From positions 1 to 56,963 of IMG/VR virus record IMGVR_UViG_3300030117_006614: 56,963 nt of DNA; one strand, 5' to 3'. Positions 40,066-47,417 of this stretch are shown here, one piece after another. Position 1 is the first letter of the stretch; each line of letters begins with the position of its first letter. Under the pieces are notes generated by a model. That model worked only from the letters and a program-made list of their open reading frames with translations. It did no database searches and was not told where the DNA came from. Source of the DNA: a virus. The position numbers and the translations under genes are program-made.

Positions 40066-41261
40066 TGGCAGACTTTGAGGCGGTCAATGGTGTGGCGGCT
40101 GCAAACGTCGAAGCCATTAACGGTGTTGGCAAAGCTAATTGCGAGGCTGTACAAGGCTTGACCGTTCCATCGACTGCAACCGGCGCAACCCGATGGGTAG
40201 TTGTGACTGGAGGCGGGTACGTTGCTCATGCTGCAAATAGTAATCGAACATCGTGGACTTCGTATGACGGTGCCGCTTCGACTCCCACTTCCATCGCACT
40301 TGCATTCGGAAAAAACAGTTCTGGCGCGGGTATTTACGTTGCGGGGACAACCTCGCACCAAAGAGAACTTTTAGTAAGTTCAACCGATGTAACGGATGGT
40401 AACGAATGGACCGACGTAAACGTTAGTCCCAATGACGATCAGTACGCTGTTGCTTGGGGAGCACGATCGGACGGAACCGCTGCCGGTACATGGATGAGCG
40501 GCGGCGATGATGGTTTGCTTATGCGAAGCACGGATGGTGCGGCAAACTGGTCTGCCGTAGATATGTCGAGCACAAACTTAGGTACAAAAGTGATCTGGGG
40601 GATTGCTTCAAACGGATCAGGAAAATGGATGTTTGGTGCCGGTTCCGCGTATCTTTATGTAAGCACAAACGACGGGGCAAGCTTTACAGAATCGGAACCG
40701 TTCTCTTCGAACACGCCAGGAGCAATCAAGGGCATCGTTTATACGAACAGCTCATGGGTAATCGCATATCGTAGAGGCAGCGCTGTACACTTCCGAAGTT
40801 GCGCAGATTCTGATACAAGCGATTGGAGTGCCGAGTTTAGCGTCAACAGCACTAACTTTCCGGCCCGAGCCTCTAACGGTACGGGCGCATCGGTTACGTT
40901 TGCCGACCCAAGCGGCCAAGAAGAATTTATTCGGATGGCTGCATCTAATGGGAAGGTATGCGCGGTTTCAACGGCCGACGAAGTTATCCTTACATTTGAC
41001 GTAGATGGTAAAACCATGAGTAACGGCGCGTTTCGGGACGGAAACAAAAGCGACGAAACTGGTTTTGATACGGACTCGGGCGACCTTTGCGCAAGCGTAG
41101 CAACGGACGGGACTACTTGGATGGTATCTTGTCGAGGTGGAGACATTCACGAAAGCACAGACAATGCTGACACATGGACCCGAATCTTAAATGACTTAAC
41201 AAACAACGGTACTCAAAATCATATTAACGACGTGTCGTGCGACGTGGTTCTACCTCTTTAA
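40065..41261 (+). CDS. Tail spike/fibre protein with BNR-like propeller (398 aa)
   Basis: The N-terminus carries three short repeats (FEAVNGVAAANVEAINGV, then KANCEAVQGL) that resemble anchor repeats of other phage tail proteins. The rest shows sialidase-type repeats with SxDxGxxW features: SSTDVTDGNEW, RSTDGAANW, VSTNDGASF, ESTDNADTW. These form beta-propeller blades in neuraminidases and in WD-like receptor-binding proteins. No catalytic Arg triad can be identified, so glycan binding is more likely than cleavage. TAATG joins it to the fibre gene. Confidence 0.75.
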   Translation: MADFEAVNGVAAANVEAINGVGKANCEAVQGLTVPSTATGATRWVVVTGGGYVAHAANSNRTSWTSYDGAASTPTSIALAFGKNSSGAGIYVAGTTSHQRELLVSSTDVTDGNEWTDVNVSPNDDQYAVAWGARSDGTAAGTWMSGGDDGLLMRSTDGAANWSAVDMSSTNLGTKVIWGIASNGSGKWMFGAGSAYLYVSTNDGASFTESEPFSSNTPGAIKGIVYTNSSWVIAYRRGSAVHFRSCADSDTSDWSAEFSVNSTNFPARASNGTGASVTFADPSGQEEFIRMAASNGKVCAVSTADEVILTFDVDGKTMSNGAFRDGNKSDETGFDTDSGDLCASVATDGTTWMVSCRGGDIHESTDNADTWTRILNDLTNNGTQNHINDVSCDVVLPL

Positions 41262-41305
41262 TGTTATTGTACTGAATGTATACTCACTGCTCTATAGGAT
41301 AAAAA

Positions 41306-41680
41306 ATGGCACTACAAGTCACCGGTTTTAATGACGACACATTTTCGTACAAGATTGTTTACGAAAGCGCAGCCACAAGCACTGCAACAGTAAATGTGAC
41401 AGGAGAACCCGGTCGGCTTTATTCTATAGATATAGACAACAAATCAGGATCAGGCGTTTTTCTTAAACTTTCAGATGCAGTTTCTCCTGTAGCTGGAACA
41501 ACGGTTCCCGATATGATTTTTAATATCGCTTCTGCGAGTGCAAAAAGAATCGACATTCCAGACGGGTGGCCGTTTACAAATTCTCTTAGCCTCTGGTGTA
41601 CGCAGAACGAGCCTGTTGGCGATACGACTGCCCCATCAGGGGGTAACGGCAACGTCCTCGTAACCCTTGTTTGCTCGTAG
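41306..41680 (+). CDS. Small beta protein, paralogue 1 of 4 (124 aa)
   Basis: A beta-sandwich-like protein with pattern: RLYSIDIDNKSGSGVFLKL (residues about 36-54), GTTVP, strands, then NSLSLWCTQNEPVGDTTAP and a final LVTLVCS strand. The same order (x-I-x-x-D-N ... L-K ... GT-x-x-P ... LS-x-W-x-x-x-x ... K-I-x-V) is seen in genes at 41689, 42264 and 42651. Probably a virion surface or fibre-tip protein duplicated during evolution. Function unknown. Confidence 0.72.
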   Translation: MALQVTGFNDDTFSYKIVYESAATSTATVNVTGEPGRLYSIDIDNKSGSGVFLKLSDAVSPVAGTTVPDMIFNIASASAKRIDIPDGWPFTNSLSLWCTQNEPVGDTTAPSGGNGNVLVTLVCS

Positions 41681-41688
41681 GAAACACA

Positions 41689-42054
41689 ATGGCTTTTACT
41701 ACTACAACAGTCCCCACCAACCTGGGCAGTACACTTGTCACCGACCTCTCAGCAAGTGCCACAGAATCTGAAGGAGTTTTTTCCGGTCAGACTAAAAGCC
41801 TGTATCTGGTAGAGATCGACAACACTGACAATTCCCACATCACATATGTAAAGCTGGCTAAGGATGCTGCTGTCACCGTGGGTACTAGTGATCCTCATTT
41901 CATATTTCCCGTACCCGCATCCAGTAAGATTACATACGCAATAGGAACAGGTATCTCCATTCCTGCTCTGTCTTTTTGGGCAGTACAGGAGGCTGCTGTG
42001 GGAGGCACGACTTCCCCGACAAACCCCGTTTCCGTAAAAATCCTTTTAACTTGA
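41689..42054 (+). CDS. Small beta protein, paralogue 2 of 4 (121 aa)
   Basis: Shares with paralogue 1 the core SLYLVEIDNTDN, YVKLAKDAAVTVGTSDPHF and ALSFWAVQEAAVGGTTSP, then VKILLT. ATG 41689 is chosen because AGGA lies six bases upstream. Followed closely by the holin-like gene. Confidence 0.72.
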   Translation: MAFTTTTVPTNLGSTLVTDLSASATESEGVFSGQTKSLYLVEIDNTDNSHITYVKLAKDAAVTVGTSDPHFIFPVPASSKITYAIGTGISIPALSFWAVQEAAVGGTTSPTNPVSVKILLT

Positions 42055-42061
42055 GGCTAAA

Positions 42062-42259
42062 ATGACCGCACTTATAGATAAGCTTTTTCATTCTCAGACT
42101 CGCGTGTCTTGGCGTCGTTTGGCTGTGCTCGCACTGGGAACTGGTCTGTTGATTTCAGGAATGCTGGATTCTGAAAAGTGGCTATATCTAGCTTTGGCTT
42201 ATATTGCTGGAGATAGTGCTGAAAAAGCTATGGCGGCAATAGGTCTTGCGAGAAAGTAG
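42062..42259 (+). CDS. Putative holin, two-segment membrane protein (65 aa)
   Basis: Two hydrophobic segments (about residues 19-33 LAVLALGTGLLISGM and 38-50 WLYLALAYIAGDS) with a basic N-terminus (HSQTRVSWRR) and a charged end. Holins open the inner membrane so endolysin can reach the cell wall; the endolysin candidate is at 43997. It sits between paralogues 2 and 3 rather than next to the endolysin, so the split may reflect insertion of the duplicated genes. Membrane assignment is by eye. Confidence 0.6.
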   Translation: MTALIDKLFHSQTRVSWRRLAVLALGTGLLISGMLDSEKWLYLALAYIAGDSAEKAMAAIGLARK

Positions 42260-42263
42260 TTGA

Positions 42264-42644
42264 ATGGCTGTAACCATCACCAGTTGGCCGCAAAGCCTGG
42301 GGTATCGGATTATTCACGATGACTCTGCCGGAACCACCGTAACCAGCAACGCTGGCGGTGTGCCCCTGAGAATACATTCTATAATTATCGACAACACAAC
42401 GGGCACTGACGAGTGTTTCCTAAAAATCTCAGACACGGTTTTAGCGACCATAGGGTCAACAGAACCCACTTGGTTGTTTATTTGTGCTTCTGGAAAAACA
42501 GCTACCTACCACGTACCCGAGGGTCTTGCGTGTAACACTGGTCTGAGTTTTTGGACTACACGGGAAGAAGCAACTTCCGATCAGACTGCCCCGGCGGTTA
42601 GTACCGGGAAAGTAAAAATAACACTACTTGTTTCGGCACTGTGA
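42264..42644 (+). CDS. Small beta protein, paralogue 3 of 4 (126 aa)
   Basis: Core RIHSIIIDNTTGTDECFLKI, GSTEPTWLFI, LSFWTTREEATSDQTAP and VKITLLVSAL match the other paralogues in order and spacing. Starts four bases after the holin stop with no strong ribosome-binding site, so it may be translated by coupling. Confidence 0.72.
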   Translation: MAVTITSWPQSLGYRIIHDDSAGTTVTSNAGGVPLRIHSIIIDNTTGTDECFLKISDTVLATIGSTEPTWLFICASGKTATYHVPEGLACNTGLSFWTTREEATSDQTAPAVSTGKVKITLLVSAL

Positions 42645-42650
42645 GGTCTG

Positions 42651-43025
42651 ATGGCAACCGTATTACAAACACCCTTAACGGCACTGGCTGATAAGCTTGT
42701 AACGGTAGACGTGCTCTCGAATGTCCCAAACAATAACGTCACAGATTCGACTGCAGGGATCATCTACCTCTTGGAAGTAGACAACCGGAATAGCGACGGT
42801 GTTGGCGCATACCTAAAGATTGCTGACGCCAGTTCAGCTACTGTCGGAACAACACAGCCCAAGCTTAGTCTGTACATTCCACCAAAAGCCAAGCAAACAT
42901 TCGCTTTCCAAAATGGTCACGCATATACCGCTGGACTGTCGCTTTGGGCTACCCGAAACCCAGCCTATACAGATAACACTAAACCCGATTCGTCTCTGAC
43001 CGTTAAGATTCTGGTGACCGCATGA
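42651..43025 (+). CDS. Small beta protein, paralogue 4 of 4 (124 aa)
   Basis: Core IIYLLEVDNRNSDGVGAYLKI, TVGTTQPKLSLYIP, LSLWATRNPAYTDNTKP and VKILVTA align with the other three. The end overlaps the next gene by ATGA. This copy most resembles paralogue 2 around the Leu-Glu-Val-Asp-Asn core. Confidence 0.72.
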   Translation: MATVLQTPLTALADKLVTVDVLSNVPNNNVTDSTAGIIYLLEVDNRNSDGVGAYLKIADASSATVGTTQPKLSLYIPPKAKQTFAFQNGHAYTAGLSLWATRNPAYTDNTKPDSSLTVKILVTA

Positions 43026-43270
43026 TCGAAAGTGTGTACCCCCTTCTCGCCGCCCTTGTCTTTGGGTTGATAGCACTTTTTACCGGAAAGAAGTTTTCTA
43101 AGAAGAAAAAGGAGGCGGTTAGTACGGCTCCTGAGAGTGCAACTGCTGGTCCTGCTCGCAAAGCTATCCAGCAAACTTTCGAGGAAGAAGTTGCAAGACA
43201 AGAGAAAGCGTTAAAGGGCAAAGACCCTGCTGGAGACATAGCTGCTCTGGGTAATGCGAGAAAACGTTAA
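43022..43270 (+). CDS. Small membrane protein, lysis region (82 aa)
   Basis: One N-terminal transmembrane segment (YPLLAALVFGLIALFTG, residues 6-22), then a strongly basic patch (KKFSKKKKE) and a charged helix with Ala and Gln. Topology is N-out, C-in by charge. Such proteins in phage lysis sets serve as holins, antiholins or inner-membrane spanins. Overlaps both neighbours (ATGA and TAATG). Confidence 0.62.
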   Translation: MIESVYPLLAALVFGLIALFTGKKFSKKKKEAVSTAPESATAGPARKAIQQTFEEEVARQEKALKGKDPAGDIAALGNARKR

Positions 43271-43713
43271 TGATCTTACCTCTACTACTTTTGGGCAGTG
43301 CCTGGGGTGAGGGGCTACCGGAACGGCCCCCCGTATCTGCCCCTATTGAGGATGAGTGCGAAAAAGTCTACCCAGTAAGAAAGGGTCAATCATGGCCTCT
43401 TCCGGCTCGCACCGAACAGGGTTTGCCTGATTGTTACGGAGTGCTCGTACCACTCTCTCAATACTCAGATTTACTAAACACCGAAACTTGGGCAACGGCA
43501 ATTGCACAACGGCATTCCATTGATATTGCTGAATTAAACATGCAAATCGACTGGTATAAAGCCCGGTTAGAAGAAGCAAATAAGCCTGTGCCTTGGATGG
43601 AAAAGCCTGCGACACAACGTTGGTTTGGTAGAATAGAAACACTGGCAGTCGTCGTGGTTGTCAGTGCCGGGTTAGGGGCTACATATTACTACACGTCAGG
43701 GGCAGGAAAATGA
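43270..43713 (+). CDS. Membrane-associated lysis-region protein (147 aa)
   Basis: Begins MILPLLLLGSAWGEG, a short signal-like segment with possible cleavage at about residue 12, and ends with a transmembrane segment (TLAVVVVVSAGLGATYYYT) near residue 135. The centre is soluble with a helix (ELNMQIDWYKARLEEANK) before the membrane. This layout could be a spanin component or an accessory lysis protein. No lipobox Cys is seen in the signal, which argues against the outer-membrane lipoprotein spanin. Overlaps the next gene by four bases. Confidence 0.58.
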   Translation: MILPLLLLGSAWGEGLPERPPVSAPIEDECEKVYPVRKGQSWPLPARTEQGLPDCYGVLVPLSQYSDLLNTETWATAIAQRHSIDIAELNMQIDWYKARLEEANKPVPWMEKPATQRWFGRIETLAVVVVVSAGLGATYYYTSGAGK

Positions 43714-43997
43714 GTATAAAAGAATGGGTGATTCCCGGCATTACTGTAGTTTTTGCAGCAGGTATTTCTTTCGCGTCTTTCGAGTCTGCAGCGCAAGATG
43801 TGGAAGAGATTGACCAGCGTGTCGAGGTGCTGGAATCGAAGTCAGGGAAACAAGAGTTGGTTGACCTTAAAATCGAAGGCGTAGAAAAACGTCTTGATAA
43901 GATGGAAGACTTGATGGCCAAGATGCTCGAAGTACAGCAACAACAGGCAATCAACCAAGCAAAAATCTGCTCTGCCACGAATGCGGACTGCGACTAA
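43710..43997 (+). CDS. Membrane anchor plus coiled-coil protein (95 aa)
   Basis: One N-terminal transmembrane segment (WVIPGITVVFAAGISFA, residues 6-22), then a coiled coil from about 30 to 80 with heptads (VEEIDQRVEVLESK, VEKRLDKMEDLMAKML), ending with two Cys (KICSATNADCD). This matches inner-membrane spanin-type (Rz-like) or bridging proteins that cross the periplasm. It lies directly before the endolysin gene and shares its stop and start. Confidence 0.62.
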   Translation: MSIKEWVIPGITVVFAAGISFASFESAAQDVEEIDQRVEVLESKSGKQELVDLKIEGVEKRLDKMEDLMAKMLEVQQQQAINQAKICSATNADCD

Positions 43998-44575
43998 TGC
44001 GGCCCGTTCTCTTAGATTATGTGGCCTCGCTAGGGCATACAGTCTTTGAGAAAGGTGAGTACAACCTGAACATCATTGGCATCCGAAGCCGCAACCACAA
44101 AGCCAACAGCTTTGATGACCGTATATGTGTCGTGTTTCGAGACGAGCAAGGCTGGATTACCCGTACATGGGAATGTACCACTGAGCCCGGTAAATACTGG
44201 CTTGAAAACCCCACTCGCGTTGAAGGGACTGCTATTCTTGTACCTGGGCAATACCGATCTGTCTGGAAGATTGATAAGCACCAAGGAAAGTATGATGCGC
44301 TCTGCCAAAGAAACGGTACGGTCAAGACTTACCGGGACAGCAATAAAGACGACGTTATTGATCTTGATGTACAGTCTATTACTGAAGGCTATTATGGCAT
44401 CAATATCCACAAAGCTGGATCGGCGTCTACACAAGTAGATAAATGGTCTGCAGGTTGCCAAGTGTTTAGCCACAGCAAAGACTTCGAAGAATTCATGTCT
44501 ATCTGCTACGCTGCCCGTGAAAAGTGGGGCAATAGTTTTACCTACACTTTGGTTGAAGAACCCTATGACGACTAA
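43997..44575 (+). CDS. Putative endolysin, YkuD-like (192 aa)
   Basis: Carries GYYGINIHKAGSAS...KWSAGCQVF: His 138 and SAGC with Cys 154, spaced like the H-x(14-17)-S/T-x-G-C active site of YkuD L,D-transpeptidase-like enzymes. Several marine phages have lysis proteins with an INIHxA...SAGCQV pattern of this kind. No signal peptide is seen, so release would need the holin. Its membership in the lysis cluster supports peptidoglycan cleavage or remodelling; which bond is cut is unknown. The following gene overlaps its end by 11 bases. Confidence 0.72.
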   Translation: MRPVLLDYVASLGHTVFEKGEYNLNIIGIRSRNHKANSFDDRICVVFRDEQGWITRTWECTTEPGKYWLENPTRVEGTAILVPGQYRSVWKIDKHQGKYDALCQRNGTVKTYRDSNKDDVIDLDVQSITEGYYGINIHKAGSASTQVDKWSAGCQVFSHSKDFEEFMSICYAAREKWGNSFTYTLVEEPYDD

Positions 44576-44873
44576 GAAAAGAAAAACTGCAGAGAGGGAC
44601 GCAATCTTAAAACGTATAGGCGTGTCTGGTTACAACAAACCCAAGCGTACTCCAAACCACCCCAAGAAGAGCCACGTAGTTGTGGCAAAAGAAGGGGATA
44701 GGGTTGAAACCCTGCGTTTTGGAGAACAGGGAGCCGAGACTGCTGGTGCGCCCAAAGAGGGCGAATCCGAGCGTATGAAGAAGAAACGTAAAAGCTTTAA
44801 GTCTCGGCATGGCAAAAACATAGCCAAGGGCAAATTTAGTAGGGCTTACTGGGCCGACAAGGTGAAATGGTAA
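44565..44873 (+). CDS. Small basic protein (102 aa)
   Basis: Lys/Arg-rich at both ends (MTTKKRKTAERDAILKRI, MKKKRKSFKSRHGKNIAKGK) with the end FSRAYWADKVKW. I recall similar C-terminal tails in uncharacterised marine phage proteins but cannot name a family. The ATG at 44565 overlaps the endolysin stop by 11 bases; the frame also extends to 44517 without a site. Function unknown, nucleic-acid binding plausible. Confidence 0.62.
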   Translation: MTTKKRKTAERDAILKRIGVSGYNKPKRTPNHPKKSHVVVAKEGDRVETLRFGEQGAETAGAPKEGESERMKKKRKSFKSRHGKNIAKGKFSRAYWADKVKW

Positions 44874-45181
44874 TGGAAGCCCTGCTAGATACACTATTAG
44901 CTGGGGGTCACCTTGGACTCTTTGCGGCGTTCCTGGTGTATCAGTTTATGGCCATGCAGAAACGTTTGGATAAACTTGTAGAGGGTTTTCAGGAACAGCT
45001 TGATGAGATTAGAAAAGAGTATGATGCTCGATCGGAGAAAATGCGTGAACGGTATGACCGAGTAATTGACGAGTACCGAGGCCAGATAGATGTGCAGTCA
45101 AAAGACTTCCTCATCACACGCACCAAAGTCCATAACGATATTGTAGCTAAACTGGACCGAATCCTTGAATCCAAAAAATAA
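44873..45181 (+). CDS. Holin-like membrane protein (102 aa)
   Basis: One N-terminal transmembrane segment (LLAGGHLGLFAAFLVYQFMAM, about 8-28) followed by a long charged coiled coil (LDKLVEGFQEQLDEIRKEYDAR). This is the layout of BhlA/UviB-type small holin-like proteins, seen in Gram-positive and environmental phages. ATG 44873 has AAGGTG eight bases upstream; ATG 44867 is too near that site. It is the last rightward gene; its stop is at the edge of the terminator hairpin. Confidence 0.65.
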   Translation: MEALLDTLLAGGHLGLFAAFLVYQFMAMQKRLDKLVEGFQEQLDEIRKEYDARSEKMRERYDRVIDEYRGQIDVQSKDFLITRTKVHNDIVAKLDRILESKK

Positions 45182-45214
45182 CCCCGCCCCCAAGCTTATT
45201 CTTGAGAACGGGGT
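45174..45214 (-). terminator. Terminator at the convergent junction
   Basis: ACCCCG (45181-45186) pairs with CGGGGT (45209-45214), with an inner CAAG/CTTG stem (45191-45194, 45201-45204). Read leftward a TTTTTT tract follows (45178-45173), so it stops leftward transcription from the replication arm. A second stem, GCCACA/TGTGGC (45217-45244), lies beside it without a T-tract and could serve the rightward late transcript. Confidence 0.82.
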
Positions 45215-45297
45215 AGGCCACACGCATCGCGAGCATTTTGTGGCTTATGTTCTGCTCTGGCCCCAAACCCCCCGCACGGTGGGAAATCTATCTGCTA

Positions 45298-45600
45298 TCA
45301 GTCCTGCTTTTCCTGATAGTTTTTAGAATGTGTGCGGGGGGCCGGGGAGAGCGTTTTCCTGTGGGTACTGTACTCCTTAATACCTTTTTCTGTGGGTACT
45401 AAGTAGTGCGACCTTCCTACTTTTTCGCCTAAAGTGAGATAACCTTTTCGGGTTAGTGTAATGCGGGCTTCGTTAATATAACCAAAAAAGTCTCCTAACT
45501 CATCAGCAATATCTCGGGCGGTCACTTGCCCAGGACTTGCTACGACTTTTTCTAAGACTTCCCAGCGGCGACTTCCGACCCGTAATCCACCTAGTCCCAT
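45298..45600 (-). CDS. Winged helix-turn-helix protein (100 aa)
   Basis: Residues about 8-75 fit a MarR-like winged helix: helix (WEVLEKVVASPG), VTARDIADELGDFFGYINEARITLTRKGYL as helix-turn-helix with recognition helix, then a wing (TLGEKVGRSHYLVPTEKGIKEY). The C-terminal 20 residues are basic. It is the last gene of the leftward replication arm and may act as a transcription regulator. The start at 45600 overlaps the previous stop by about ten bases; 45636 is also in frame. Neither has a clear ribosome-binding site, so coupling is likely. Confidence 0.68.
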   Translation of the reverse strand: MGLGGLRVGSRRWEVLEKVVASPGQVTARDIADELGDFFGYINEARITLTRKGYLTLGEKVGRSHYLVPTEKGIKEYSTHRKTLSPAPRTHSKNYQEKQD

Positions 45601-45827
45601 GTTGAGTTCGACATGTTCGAGGTGGTGTGAAACCATGCACCGCGCAGGCGGTCAATATCTCCAGGCAGGTCATCGGAACAGGGTACGCAAGCTACGGTCT
45701 GTTCGTTTGGGGCTTGCAAAAGCATATGGTCAGCATCACAAACCAACGTCAACCCAACGGCATCTTCAATACCACTTGAAGCATTGTGGAGGTATTCATC
45801 CACGTAGTTATTACCAAGGTATGCCAT
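45591..45827 (-). CDS. Small protein, unknown (78 aa)
   Basis: Begins MAYLGNNYVDEYLHNASSG, then a beta region with two Cys (VACVPCSDDLPGDIDRL). The start at 45827 has GGAGG eight bases upstream; the longer frame to 45914 runs deep inside the SbcC-like gene. It overlaps that gene by 17 bases and the next by ten. Four or five Cys and His in total hint at metal binding, but the pattern is incomplete. Confidence 0.6.
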   Translation of the reverse strand: MAYLGNNYVDEYLHNASSGIEDAVGLTLVCDADHMLLQAPNEQTVACVPCSDDLPGDIDRLRGAWFHTTSNMSNSTWD

Positions 45828-47214
45828 CGCTTCCGCCTCCTGTAGTTTGGACCGGAGGTAGGTCGATAGTTTCTTCTGCAACTTTGTTTTTGCGTACTTC
45901 ATTAGAAATTTCAATGTGTCTCCAAGCGTCTTTCTTTGGCCCAGCCGGGGGTATGGTAGTCATAACCACGATTTGAACCGGAGCAGATTGAAGCTTGTCT
46001 AGGGTCTTAGACAGTGTATCAGCATCCCACATTCGGTCGTCCAAAATAACCATTATAGACTCTTCCCCCGTAGGTAGGGCCGCTGCCATCGCTGCAAGCA
46101 AACGAATCTCAGTGCTGCCAGAAAGGGCTACGTGCTTTTGCTTTCCCCGTTCCAAGTAGATTTTAAATTCCTTCTCAGAATAAGAAACTCCAAACTTATC
46201 TCCCTTGGGCAGAAAACGGTTTACCCGTTTGATGTACTTGTTCAGTGGGGCTTTCAGTAGGGTAGTACAAGCCTTGTCTAGCCCCTTAATAAGCGCGTCG
46301 TACTCGGCAGCAACCTTTTCGTGTTGCTTGACCCGCAAACTGACACCTTGAGCATCCCGAAACGCAGCCTGTTTAATAAGCATTTCTTCAATGTCGTCTG
46401 CATACTCGGCAGAGCCTTTTAGGTTTTTCAGTTCTTCTTTTGTACCCAGTGTTAGGGCCAAGTTGGTCAGGGTGGTCTTATCGTAGTCGCTGGAACCTTC
46501 TTTTACGATTTTCCGTAACCACTCAAACTTGAGAGACTTAAAAAGGTTCTCGTATGCGGTGTGCATTTGGTCTGCATCAGCCTTCTCAGCAGTACTAAGC
46601 GTAGTGAGCAAGTCTTGGGCAGCTTTGGCATCCGACTTCGCGTTGCGTTTCCACGTACCGGCCTCAGATAGTGCCGATACTAACGTTTCCCCTGTGATGG
46701 GGCGTGGACCCATATCCGGTATCAACACTTCTAGGGGTTTTGTAAGGTCGAATGTCGGGTGATTCAAAAGCCGTTCCAATTCAATCCTACTTACACCTTC
46801 GGGCAGTAACCGGGAAAGGAAAAAGGCTCTAGCCCGTTGAGCAGAACCGCTTAGAGCAGAACGCAACTCACTAATGGGCAGTGCTTCCCCACTCCCGCCT
46901 TCCATCTTGGGCCGCTTCCCAACAGCTTCCATACTCCAACGGGCCTCAGTGCCATCGTCGAATGTGGCTACAGCGAAGAGCCCTTCAGGACCGACGTGCC
47001 CCAAGTCTGATAGCTGATTTCCAGCTTTTACGGGGGCGTTTCTAAAAAACAGCCCATAAGCGCTGCCGGACAGAGCAAGTTGTACTGCCTCTGCGATTGC
47101 ACTCTTACCACTCTCGTTCGGGCCGATGAGTAGGTTGTAATCTCCCAACTCATACTCCCAGGCTTGACCGTTAGGGCTTTTAATGTTGCTCCTAATCTTA
47201 ATAACTTTCTTCAT
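45811..47214 (-). CDS. SbcC/RecF-like ATPase (467 aa)
   Basis: An ABC-type ATPase of the RecF/SbcC/SMC group. Visible: Walker A LLIGPNESGKSAI (residues 28-40), a Q-loop-like region after it, a middle with helices (about 190-330) that is far shorter than in SbcC, the signature LSGSTEIRLLAAMAAAL (about 355-371) and Walker B IMVILDDRMWD (about 379-389). In SbcC the partner is the nuclease SbcD; no SbcD-like gene is found here. The protein may act alone or with the RecB-like nuclease or HNH protein of the same arm in DNA end processing or repair. It overlaps the HTH gene upstream by four bases. Confidence 0.85.
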   Translation of the reverse strand: MKKVIKIRSNIKSPNGQAWEYELGDYNLLIGPNESGKSAIAEAVQLALSGSAYGLFFRNAPVKAGNQLSDLGHVGPEGLFAVATFDDGTEARWSMEAVGKRPKMEGGSGEALPISELRSALSGSAQRARAFFLSRLLPEGVSRIELERLLNHPTFDLTKPLEVLIPDMGPRPITGETLVSALSEAGTWKRNAKSDAKAAQDLLTTLSTAEKADADQMHTAYENLFKSLKFEWLRKIVKEGSSDYDKTTLTNLALTLGTKEELKNLKGSAEYADDIEEMLIKQAAFRDAQGVSLRVKQHEKVAAEYDALIKGLDKACTTLLKAPLNKYIKRVNRFLPKGDKFGVSYSEKEFKIYLERGKQKHVALSGSTEIRLLAAMAAALPTGEESIMVILDDRMWDADTLSKTLDKLQSAPVQIVVMTTIPPAGPKKDAWRHIEISNEVRKNKVAEETIDLPPVQTTGGGSDGIPW

Positions 47215-47417
47215 TGTTCTTCCTTTTCTTGGTTTTGATAGAAACTCTCAAGAGGCTCTTGAAAGACTTTTGCTGGCTTAGTTTTACCTGTCCGCCAACG
47301 ATAGACAGTCATAGAGGATGGCCCAGCGGTGTTCATGCCTTCACCCAATGCGACAGAGATTTGTTCATCTGTCCAACCGCGTAGACGTAGTATCTGTAGT
47401 TTCAATGCGTGACTCAT
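47211..47417 (-). CDS. Small HTH protein (68 aa)
   Basis: Residues about 6-50 form a helix-turn-helix of the Cro/Xre type: LKLQILRLRGWTDEQISVAL as first helices, then SSMTVYRWRTGKTKP as recognition helix. It overlaps both neighbours in ATGA and has AGGAG seven bases upstream. A Cro-like regulator of the replication arm is likely, but no repressor partner is seen. Confidence 0.72.
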   Translation of the reverse strand: MSHALKLQILRLRGWTDEQISVALGEGMNTAGPSSMTVYRWRTGKTKPAKVFQEPLESFYQNQEKEEQ

